DNA from: Solen grandis
Taxonomy: Eukaryota > Mollusca > Bivalvia > Adapedonta > Solenidae
Assembly: GCA_021229015.1 (NCBI GenBank)
Contig: CM037785.1
Coordinates: 43,050,543-43,114,542 of the forward strand
Direction: 5' to 3'
DNA length: 64,000 bases
Part shown: one piece after another, positions 1 to 12,200 of the stretch
How the letters are laid out: each line of letters starts with the position of its first letter
Numbering within the stretch: the stretch's first letter is position 1
The notes under the pieces: generated by a model
Told to the model about the DNA's origin: nothing
The model's input: the letters and a program-made list of their open reading frames with translations, nothing else
Databases searched by the model: none
Translations under genes and position numbers: made by a program

Positions 1-99
1 TTAAAATTCTGATATAAAGGGTTATTTGTAAAATGATGATTTAAATGACTGACTGTAGATCTAGTCTGGTTTACATTAAAAGATTTTTCTTTTTTTCAG

Positions 100-201
100 C
101 CTAACCATGCTAAATACCTGGAGGAGGGACCAAGTCGTTACTTCCAGCCCAGTCAGATGATCTCCAGGCGACGGACCAACAGAGATCTGAAACTGAAGGA
201 G
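100..201 (+). CDS. RGS gene exon: linker before the GGL domain
   Basis: A pyrimidine-rich acceptor ending in CAG precedes position 100 and GTAGGT follows 201. The exon is 102 bp, phase 0 at both ends, and encodes 34 residues beginning [15 protein letters not shown] and ending NRDLKLKE. By position it joins the region after DEP to the start of the GGL helix. No domain can be recognised in the exon alone; the assignment rests on the clean phase-0 join to the next exon. Confidence 0.8.
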
Positions 202-3200
202 GTAGGTGCCTTACTTACTCCTCAAAATATACTTTGTATTTTTAGTGTCTCAAATTGTGATTTTAGTCAGTTCAATGACTTAAAAAATGTAAGATGTACA
301 TATGATGCTGTCTGGTGATCTTATATGCATGCTATTATTAGGATGTTCATACAGAAAGTGATTGTAAAAAATGATACTGGTTTAATTCCCTTGTTTGGCA
401 CTCAGCATATTAGGATAGGTCCAGGACTGATGGCCTGTGTCAGGATAATGAGGTGTGGTATCAGCCACGTGACTACAGTATGATACTTCAACGTGGCAGC
501 ATTGTATTTGTCCCAAGTAGACATCATCTCAAAATGACTGAATTACTGTCAGTGGGACGTCAACCCATTAAATAAACAGAAAATGAATGGTCTTCATAAT
601 CAGTTTAGTCATATATGTCAACATTATGGTGATTCAGAATTTGAAGTTACTGAAAAAGGGAAAATTTTAAGTTGAGATGCTTTGTGAAAAGAAGGACACT
701 TATTTAAGTGTGAAAGTGCCTTGTTACTTTCATTGTAGTCACTGTCTGATACCTTTATTATGAGAATACAATTACTTCAGTGTATCCATACATTTGAGTT
801 GGAATATTCCTAGCCTACCATCTTTGTACTTGGGAAAAGAGTATGACTTGATGGTGTCATAACCTTGACCCAGATTCATTTTTTTAATGATCAAATTCAC
901 AGGCAGTGGAAGTGTAGATTGCTTGTAATTACCGGTATGTTAAATCTTTACATGTAGTTATTTACTCATGTAAAGTCATAAGTTACAATGGTTTTCATTC
1001 TTGTCAGATAGATAACTTTACATTCTAACACTGAAGCTTAGATTGCTTATGACTTGAAGGTCATTTGTGATGGTTAAGGTCAAGGTCACTTTGTAACTCT
1101 TTGATATAAGACAGTATTTGGTGCAAAGGTGGTTTTAGATCAGATGTGTTATGACCTTGACCTAAGTTCATTTACTAAAGTTATATCATCTGTAAGAAAT
1201 CATTGTCTGATATTTAAAACTCAGACTTGACACACCCTGCGTTTGTTGTCCGTCGTACGTCGTCAACAGTTTGCTTTAAACAACATCTCCTCTGAAACCG
1301 CTGGACAGAATTTGATTAAACATGCAGGATGATCCTTGGGTGAACCTTCACAAAAGTTGCTAAAATAAACTTGATCCATGTAGAATTGTGGTTGCCATGG
1401 CAATAGAAAGAAATGAATTATGAAAACTTTAAAAATAATCTCCTCCAAAGCTACTGGCCAGATTTCAAATGTTTTAGTACAGATGTTCCTTGGGTAACCC
1501 TATACTCAAGTAAGCAATTTAGGGCCTCTATGGCCCTCTTGTTTCATTATGTTAATAAACTTCCTTTTAAAATGTCATGTTGCAAGTGCCCAACAGAAAC
1601 AATGTTGTCATTGTAACGTGACATCACCAATTGTCACCATATTTGCAAAATCATGTCATCGGTGACTTGTATTGTAATACTGTTAGTTTCATTCAATACA
1701 ATACACGCATTGAAAATATGTATGTAATAAAAAGTCGCGTGTATACATTCCACAGTGACTGTAACATAGAGATAATTTTAATGTTTATCATGTTTTTTTT
1801 AATCTATGAAATGCATGTTCAATATGATAAACGATCTGAATGTTTATTTAATAAGTAATAGCAGTAAGTGAGCAACACTCTCATCTAGTATTATAAAGGG
1901 TTTTCCCTGACACACAAAGTTTTCCATTTTGACTCACAATTATCTAAATGACCCCCAAATATTTCAAACTTTGCCTTTTTATTGACCTCCATTTGAACAA
2001 AAAAAAAAAAAATAATGGAGAGACCATGTACTACATGGAATATATCAAGAAAGTAACCTGTGTTATTATTTAAGGAAGGTCTTCCTGTGGATAATTTTAA
2101 GGCTGATCAGGTTTTATATTGTTCCCTAGAAGTTACTTCTCATTGCCTTTCAAACAAGATGGTTACTTTGTATAATTTGTTCAAAGGGAAAATGCATTCA
2201 GTCTGATCTAGTTTTATTGTAGTTTATCAAGTGTAAAGCACTGGTATAATGCAGGAACTTTTGAGAGGGATTACTGTTAGTTATGAAAAAAATCTGAAAT
2301 GATGTGAAAGAAAAAAGATTAAACCTAATTTAAACTAATGGTTTACCATAATGTAAAATGGAGTCCCTGAGGGGTTTTGGATGAAGTACAGCATTTAATT
2401 TGGATTATTGATCTCTTTCAGGTTCAGTACTTGAAGAAAGCCATTGGAAGACCTCGAATGAAATTGTCCAAGTCCTTAGAAATGTGAGTACTGTATACAC
2501 TGTGTTCTTGGTTCAAATGTCACATTTTGTTGGTCTGTGTAGAAAGTATGGGAATGCTTCATTTCAGTGTGATCAGTAACTCTTCATCCCCATTATAAAA
2601 CGCAACATGACTGAATATATATTGATTTATTTTAATAGATCAACTGAGTTCCTGTTTATTTTGTATTTTCTTTTATCTTACTTTAGTGGAATTTAAAGAT
2701 ATAATAATGTTCAAATTCATCAAGTAATAAAAAAGATGTATATAATTGCATAATCCCTTTCATAAAGTCACCACTCACCTCTCGACATCATGAAAACGAT
2801 GAGTGTGTACATAATTATACTCTTTATAATTGAAAATATTTCAATGCTCAAGAGCTAAAATATCTGATTTCACACGTAAATCTGTGACCAAGTCAAAACA
2901 AACATGATGGTAAAACAAGAAAGCACAAACAATGGCCAAAACTGATTGATTGACAATATCTACTTAAGCTTTTTTGCTTTTTCCTTTTGCACACTTAGAC
3001 CTTTTGCACAGTCTTGGTATTGTGCTTGAAATAGATGCAGATGCATTGTGTCAAGAATTTCTGTTGCAAAGTGTGTATTCTAAACAGCAAGTAAGATGAA
3101 ACAAAGGTTTTAAATCTCTCTATTAATAATGATAAGGCCAAAATTATGTTAAAATATATTGTGCACAATGTTTAATTTGAATGCCATGCAGCAAAAGTTG

Positions 3201-6200
3201 TAAATCCATAGCTATATCCCCCTAGTTATTTATATGGCAATCATAGAAAAGGATTGACTAAGCAATATTGTTGTTACTTTTGTTTTGATTAATGCCATTC
3301 AAAGAAATATGTAGTAAAACTTCAATCATTTTTGTTCAGTTTTCCCTTTAACCCTTTCCCTCATAGAGGAAACCATGAAAAGACCTATGCGAACAACATA
3401 AAACCAGATCAGGTTTTATGCTGTTCGCTGCTCCTCAGTGGTCTGGAAATGAGGATTTTGTAATTAAATTTGGTAAGGTTTAACTGTATTTTCTGCAGAT
3501 CAGGCTTTATGTGGTACCTACTGAGTGCGTCAAAATGAGTCTATATGAGGGAAAGGGTTAACAATCAATGGAGCTATTTCTGTGATTCAGAGAGCTAGAT
3601 CCTTTATTACTCTTTAAGGTTAAAGATTAGCTATTGTCACCTTTCCCATTTTTTGTTTGACTTTTTGAAAGATATGAGAGCTATTGCAATCACCCATATG
3701 TTGGCATTGCAGCTACATGAGTTTTGCATGCAGTAGAAAATTTGGTTAAAGTTTTGCATGCTAGGTACGCTTATATCATGCTTATATCTCAGAACTCAGG
3801 CATGGGATTGATCCAAAACTTCTTAAACATGTTTAGGGGTAATATATTTACGAGTGTGTTCAGAGGCAGTTGGTTTGAAAGTCCATACAAGGGTTGGTGT
3901 TTCAATGACTTTCAGTGATTTTCAGGTAAAATAAATGGAAGGTGTAGGAACCCAGTATATCACTGGTGACAGCTGTTGTAGGGTCACAAAGTCACTGGTA
4001 TTGACAGGCTCATTAGACTGTAGATCAGGTTGGGTTGCCAATGTTAAATTTTGTCAGAAATAGCTTGAGCCAAAGGGTCACATTTGAAATATTAAATGTG
4101 TTTGATATTTATTTGTCATTGTTCACTTCTCTGTCTTTTAATTGCTTGATAGAGTTTGACTTTTGTTTGGAATCATTCTTGCAATGACCTATTCCAAAAA
4201 ATTCAAACCTCCTTGATCAGTTCATTTCTTAAGCAATATCTACAAACTTTATGATAATATTTATGGCTATAATCTCTCTGTCATGTAAGATTTTGGTTAA
4301 TAATGGTCATTTGGGGTAGGAGTTATGCCCTTTTTAGCTCACCTGAGCACATGTGCTCAGGATGAACTATTAGGATCGATGAATGTTCGTCTATTGTCCT
4401 TCCGTCGTCCACAATTGATTTGTTTGCACTCTAACATCTTCATTTCTTCAGCAATCATCTTCAAACTTTATGACAATGTGTATTACCATAATATCTTGGC
4501 CAAGTTCAATTTGGCTGATATCGGCCCATGAGGTCAGGAGTTATGCCCCTTTTAATGTTTAAATTTGCCAGATTTCATTTTGTTTGAACTCTAGCATCTT
4601 CATTTCTCAAGAAACCGTCTTCAAACTGTATGACAATGATTATAGCCATATTCTTTTGGCCAGGCTTGATTATGGCTGATATCAGCCAATTAGGTCAGGA
4701 GTTATACCCCTTTCAATCTTAAAAAATGCCAGAATTTCTCTTTGTTTGCACTCTAGCGTCTTCCTTTCTTAAGCAATCGTTTTCAAACTTTATGACATTA
4801 TTTATAGCCATAATCTATAGGCCAAAATTGATTATGGCTAATATCGGCCCATTATGTCAGGAGTTATGTCCCTTATAATGTTAAAAATTGCCAGATTCAA
4901 CTTTGTTCACTCTAGCATCTTCATTTTTAAGGTTTTGCCCTTTAATTAATAAAAATGCCAGATTTCACTGTTTACACTCTAGCATCTTTGTTTCTTAAGC
5001 ACTTGTTTTGAAGTTTCATAATTAAAGCCATAATCTCTCAGTCAAGTTTGACTTGAAATTTTGACCACAGGCACTGTTCAGTTCGTGAATTGAAGTGATC
5101 TAATGGATTATGTAGTCAGTACTATGCTATGAATTAATAACTTGTACAGGCAGTGAATGCAGTTTTTCTCAGGTGAGCATATTTAGGGCCATTTTGGCCC
5201 TCTTGTTTTTATATAAAAAAAAAGCCATATTTCACTTTCTTTACACTCTAGCGTTTACGTTTCTTAAGCAATCATCTTCAAACTTCATGACATTGCTTAA
5301 AGCCATAAAATCAAGACTAAGTTTGATTATGTTTGATATCCACTCATTAGGTAAGGAGTTATGCCCCTTTAATGTAAAAAAGAACAAAACCAGATTCCAC
5401 TTTTTTTTACACTATAGCATCTGCATTTCTTAAGTATTAATCTTCAAATTTCAGGACAATGTTTATGGCCATAAAATCATAGCTAAGTTTGAATATGGCT
5501 AATATCAGCTTATTTTGTCAAGAGTTATACCCCTTGATCAAATCATTAATTTGTTAATGAATATTCATGTGGTAAAGGGTTATCCAGTGCAGGCAATGAA
5601 GGGAATGTTTCTCAGGTGTGCAACTTTAGGGCCATCTTGGCCTTCTTGTTAAGATATATAGGTATATATATAGGTATGTTTCTGTTCCGGCTTTGAATCA
5701 AATTTGTTCAAATAAAAAAAAAGAAAAAAAAAAGAGAAGTTTTATGTATGTTTATGCCTGCTCATTTATGCACATACATACAAACACACATTTCTTTGTA
5801 AATAATCTTGCATTCATGTACTTGTGTGGGCGGGTGTTAAGAGAGGCTACAAGAATTTCTAGAGAGAAAGTAATGGTAATGCTATTTAATTGTATATTGT
5901 CTTAAACCTCCTCTGAGCTGAATTTCTTTGAATATTTCACCTTTGGGATTACATATCTTGGATTTCTTCCACTTAAGAAATGAAGTTTAGTAGTTCACAC
6001 TTACATGCTGAGAATATGTGCCAATATGGAATGATAGAAAGATGTGATTCTTTTGTGACCCTCAAGACAGGCTCATGCATTTACCTTTTCCTTGATTTTA
6101 CAGACCCTAGTAATGTAGTAAAGAAATATTTTTGGGGGTCTTCAGACATTGAGATAAAGTCCAGGCAAATTTTTTTATCATATTACAATATCATGTATGC

Positions 6201-9200
6201 CGGTATCCCTGTTTCTTACTATTCTCCCACTACTCCCAGGTTTCTATACTGGAATCACTTTGTCCATCCGTCAGTCTCGAAATATTTTTGTTTGAGCCGT
6301 AACTTAATAATACCTCTCTGGATTTCCAAATGGTTTAGCACAAATGTTTACCATATTAAGAGGGAGTGTCGCGCGAAAGAACCAGATTGCTAGCTCAAAG
6401 GTCAAGGTTATACTTAGAGGTCAACAAAAGAAAATCAATACCAATAATATGCTTGTCTGGGTTGTAACTTGACCTAGGATTGCTGGATTTCCAAATAGCT
6501 TGGTACAAATGTAGACCACCTCCATGTTCAGATGGGAATATCATTGTGGCAGCTGCTCATGTAAAGGTTATCTTATAGATCACTGAAAATTATTTGCAGA
6601 AAGTGTAAAGATTATTTAAATCTCATACTGAATTCTGATTATACTAGTAATCTGATTATCAGTACCGTAAATGCTCATGTATTGTGCGCACTCATGTATA
6701 GTGTGCACCCGCAGTTTGAGGTTTAAAACCTTGGAAAAAATCTATTTCCCTTCTATAATGTGCATCCATTCTTCGTACTTCAAAAAGGCCACCATTTTGT
6801 TTAGCTGTGGGTGTTTTGCGGACTTTAGATTGAACTACAGGTAACAAAAGTTCTGCTGCTTCTGCAAGTCAGTCATGCGACGATCATTATTCACAACTCT
6901 AGTTTGCATTGTTGCGTTGATGTTCACTATGGCCAATAGTTTGAGTAATAGTCTTGAAATGTTGACACCTTGTTTGTTTTTCACGAGTTGCTTTCAGTTG
7001 GTATTTGAAGTACACATTTACATAAACAAAAAAGTTCTGTCCAAAGCAAAACTAACTAGCTAGAATATCATCTGAATGTACTAACAACAATAAACTGATT
7101 GTATAATCAGAACATAATGGCAATCATGGTTGGTCTGAGTAATCAGGAGGCTACATCTTATTCAGCTTTATATCGTCAATTAATTATTTTGTAAAGTACA
7201 GTACTGTACAAGTTCTGGCGGGTGAATTATATCAATATAAACAAAAATATGAATATTAGAAGAAAGATTTTGTAAGCATTTATTGCACAATATCATGAAA
7301 GATATCACAAACAACAATTCTCAGGCAAGTAAATATGCTAAAGCTTTAATATCAATTTTAAAGATGAAATATGCCCATAGACTTTGGCGATATGGCTTTT
7401 TAGTGGGTAGGGTAAAATATGGGAAAAATAAAAAAAAAAATGAATTCTCGTGTATTGTGTGCACCCCTTCTCCAAAATAAAAAAAAAGTCGTAGAAATGC
7501 GCACTATACATGAAAGTTTATGGTATGCCGTATCGTTTCCATCGTTATGTTTAGCACTAAATTATAAGAAAAAAGTCTTATTTATGGATGATTACTTATT
7601 ATGTATTGATAGTTGCTCATTTTCTTTCCATCATCTTATTAAAAAGAATTAGAGACCCTCATTATGTTCATTTCATAGAAGAATTATAAACTATTTATAA
7701 CATACTGGCTTGTGGTTTGCTGTGCTTAAAATTCAGTCTACCTCTAAAATGATCCAATATATGTGACAAAGATTACAGACTTGACTATTTGAGTTTACCG
7801 TCGCTTCGACAGTATTTAGCGACATCCAGCTAATTACAGGTGGAGGAAGACCCCGAATGCACTGAGGCATCTGGGTAGAACCACCGACCTCACATGAAAA
7901 TTCAAATGACCCTGCCGGGATTCGAACCCACATGGTGAGGGGCTGAGTGAGTGAGTCAGCGACTTTACCCATTCGGCCACGGATGCCCCAACAAAGGTTA
8001 TAGGCTACATTCTTCCTACATGCCAGGACCATATTTTTTCTTTGATGGGTATGTCAGCTTGTAAATAACATATTGTCAACAAATAACAATATGTTATTGA
8101 TTGACAGATAGTAGGGTATTGGAGGTATTAATCATCTTCAGTGATATTTCTAGTTGATAATGCCTTCCCACTTGGAATAGTGACTTATGATACAACCAAT
8201 CATAAATAAGTGCAGATAACTATGTCAAGGCTAATGGCTTGAAACTTAGTCTCTGTAGCTGATTGATATTGCAGCCTTGTGAACGCAACTCCTCCTACAT
8301 TTCTGAATGAATCTTTTCAAAACTTGGTCAATGTTATTACCATAATGGGTAAATGTGCATGAAGTTGCGATTTTCTGGTCCATTGATTTTTACAAGATTT
8401 GTGTCCCTTGAAACTAAGTCTCTGTAGCTGATTGATATTGCAGCCTTGTGAACGCAACTCCTCCTACATTTCTGAATGAATCTTTTCAAAACTTGGTCAA
8501 TGTCATTACTATAATGGGTAGATGTGCATGAAGTGGCGATTTTCTGGTCCATTGATTTTTACAGGATTTGTGTCCCTTGAAACTTAGTCTCTGTAGCTGA
8601 TTGATATTGCAGCCTTGTGAACGCAACTCCTCCTACGTTTCTTAATGAATCTTTTCAAAACTTGGTCAATGTCATTACTATAATGGGTAGATGTGCATGA
8701 AGTGGCAATTTTCTGGTTCATTAATTTTTGCAAGATTTTTGTCCCTTGAAACTTAGTCTCTTTAGCTGATTGATATTTCAGCTTTGTGAATGCAATTTCT
8801 TGTATGTTTCTGACCTAATCTTTTCAAAACTTTGGCAATGTCATTACTATACTGGGTAGATATGCACAAACCAAGGATTTTGATGTTCATCAACATTTGC
8901 AATAGTTATGCCTTTCTAAACATGGTCTCTTGAAAACACAACTCAAGTTTCTTAACAGGTAAAAGTGCATAAAGCAGGGATTTTCTGGTACATGATTTTT
9001 GCAAGAGTTATGCAGAGAAAGAAAAAGGGATTCATATTGATACTGCTATTTGACCTACTGTCATATTGGAAGCATTTTTAGGGTTCTATCTCTGTTCAGC
9101 TAAATTAACTGGTCTTACAGACTTCATTATGAGCTTATGCTTACAGAAATGTTAAAAACAATAATTAAAAGACCCCTCTTGGTCTTTATATTTTGTGGCG

Positions 9201-12200
9201 GCGTATATTGTGGCATCACTGGCACTCTTGTTATTTCCATATATTTTTTTATTTCTTTTTATTTTAAAATATTATGCACCAATTGAATATGTCTTTGACA
9301 GTTCAAGTATAACAAATGCATAGATCATACCAGTATATAAAGACAACAAAGTTTTCCGCAACATATTGGAGCCACTTGCATCAAATTTGGCTCCAACTTC
9401 TTAAATTTGGCTCTAATTTCTCTCATTTGGCAAATGTGTTGGCGAAAACATTTTTACAGCCAGGGTGAGCCCTGAAATGGGTCAATTTTCACCATGTTAT
9501 TTGTGAAAATAAGACATAAGCAGACACTTTAGAACAACAGACTTATGACTAAGATCAAAGTTCAGTGAAATGGCCCCATCAGTGCTTATTGATTTGATAT
9601 TTAACTCATGTCTTCAAGGACATCAAACAAACAAATTAGATCAAATTTATTGCAAAGAACGGCCCATTTTGAGCTTAAAAACTTTGGTTTGATTTCAGTT
9701 TTGCATGAATCTAATACTTAGTTGCATGAATCTAATACTTAGTGGAATAGTAAAGGGCTTACAGACCTCTTATGATCAAAACTTTTTGATGTTTATAATC
9801 ATTGTTTTGAAGCCTACAACACTTGGATTTTCATTGATTACTTGCATTATACATTATTGTCACTCCATGTGCATACCTTCTAGTCATGATCAAGTTAATA
9901 GGCCATATTCAGCATAAAGAATGATGTTAAGAATGAAAATTCTGGTTTTTATTATTATTTTTCTTCTTATCTTGACATAAGCATAATTATATATGTTTAA
10001 AAGTTTTTAAGGACTATTTAACCCTTTCCCTCATAGAGGACACCATGAAAAGACCTATGCGAACAGCATAAAACCAGATCAGCCTGCGAGTAACTCGCAG
10101 GCTGATCAGGTTTTATGCTGTTCGCTGCTCCTCAGTGATCTGGAAATGAGGATTTTGTAATTAAATTTGGTAAGGTTTAACTGTGGTTTTCTGCAGATCA
10201 GGCTTTTATACCTATTGAGGGCGTCAAAAGGAGTATATATGAGGGAAAGGGTTAAACAGGAGAAAACTTATGACCTGAGTCATTTGCAACAAAATATTTT
10301 CAATAAGGGATAAAAAAAACAAAAAAAAAAAACACAACTTAAAAAAAAACAACTCCAATAAGCTTGATCCTAAATCATTAACACTAATGTGATAGAGGTA
10401 TGCAACACTTATACCAATTTGATCAGGGTTGTAGCGACCTTGATTTTTTCACAGAGTGGAGAATCAATATATACAGTACTGACATTAATGCTCCAGTTCA
10501 CAGCTGTCAATTGTTATTTGAGCATAATTAGTTGAGAGCAAGTAAGAATATATCTTTGACCTTTAAGTATTATCTATTTTTATCTCTTTAGCATTGTTTT
10601 TTTTTTTTAAAGTCTCTGATAGCAAAAGTAGGGGGGATAGATATAGACGTAATCATATGGGATTACTTTATATGAACTGATACATTTATAAATCAAAATG
10701 GGGTCTGTTTTATGAATGTTAACACCACTTCTTCTTTCCCCATCTGTATCAATGGCCATTCATAGCTGTTCTATAAGATTCATGCATTTATCTCCCAAAT
10801 TGCTGTGTACCCAAGAATTTTTATTTCTCCAAATTCAAGAAAATGATGATTTTTATCCCCCAAATTATGGTAATATAGTCCCTTTCCAATCCTCAGAAAT
10901 AAAACCTGACCTCTGAATTACAGTATTTTATATCATGTACCATAGAAGAACCAGACCAGCTTGAAGCAGCAACACTGTAATCAGGTTTTACAGTGTCCTT
11001 TCATATCTCAGGTACCATGTAGCAAACACTTTAAAACCTTATCAGCTTGTAAATTACTGGCTTTTAGATTTGATGGCAGTATATAGCTCTTATGTGGTAG
11101 AGTTAAAATATCTAAATGCCAATTTTGATTTAAAAAAAAATGTAAACTTTTTAAACATTGTCATTTTACCCTTGCCTCATAAAATGATGTGGAGCTATAT
11201 AGGGACAGTCCTATCTTATAAAAAATTGAGTATCTTTCCATTTTGTTAAGTCAAGGCAGTGAATAAGCAGAGGTGTTTGTCACCATTAGTGGTGTGGTAG
11301 CTCTAATTTAAGATAAGTATTTATTCTGTATAAAACGTACATTATATATTTGCATCATCAGTATTTTTACATGTAAAACATACTATCCTCATGTCAAAGA
11401 TGTGTAAAATGCGAAGTGTCATGGATAAATGTGTGATACTGCTATCAGAAAAGGAGGAAGTAATACAGACTCAGATGTTTGTTGTTACAATCAGTAAATA
11501 TTGTATGCAGATGTTTTCCACTTGAACAAGCTTATTCACCCTAGAGCACTTTCATGGTGTGGATATATCATTATTCTTGGTATACATTGTGGTCCTATCT
11601 CACCAGCCTCCAGTCTTAGCAAGTCTGTAAAACAAGCTGTGCAGAGAGGTATTAAATTATGCCTTGCAAATTTGAAAAAGATTCATTTTGTAGATTTGCC
11701 ACATGAAAGAAATGCAATATTGTTTTACTTCATTCAATTTATTGGTTTAACCTTGAAGATTAATAGTGGTCCTCAAGAAGCCCAGCATGATATGTCATGG
11801 TCATTGCTAACAGGTCATTAATATCGACTTAAGTCAGTATTAGAATACAGTAAAAAAACACCCCAAAAAAACTACTATTAGTTAGGGCTGGGCCGATGGA
11901 TCGGACTATCGATTAATTGCAATGGTTATGAGGACGATAGTACTGCATCGATAGTGGTTTCTGACCATCGATAATATCGCCGATAGTGTTCCTGACTATC
12001 GATAGTTCAGTAATATATACACCTGACCACAAAGTCTATCTGTTAAGCAAAAGAAAAAAACCAGCAAACATTCCCTAACGTTGCAGTTAAAAGAGTAATT
12101 CATATCGTGTCGGTTTTTAGGATTTGTTGCCATTCTAATGTACATGTAAGGGATGGATATGGCTAAATCACTGACGAATGACGATAAAACTGACTCATAA

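Larger units (their letters stand above)
202..2421 (+). other. RGS intron, 2.2 kb
   Basis: The intron holds a SINE-like element (366-579) and a HINE-like element relic near 1225-1543. The stretch 1560-2420 is AT-rich with no feature I can support; the ORFs there are short and codon-poor. Confidence 0.7.

Noticed and set aside
5980..6393. 137-codon ORF
   Set aside because: Its end runs into a decayed repeat and the protein has no recognisable pattern.
7905..7990. Working tRNA gene on the minus strand
   Set aside because: A and B boxes are present, but the sequence between and after them does not fold into a tRNA; it is a SINE head.
11501..11821. 106-codon ORF on the plus strand in the large RGS intron
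   Set aside because: No recognisable domain, no splice partner or promoter, and composition like the surrounding AT-rich DNA.
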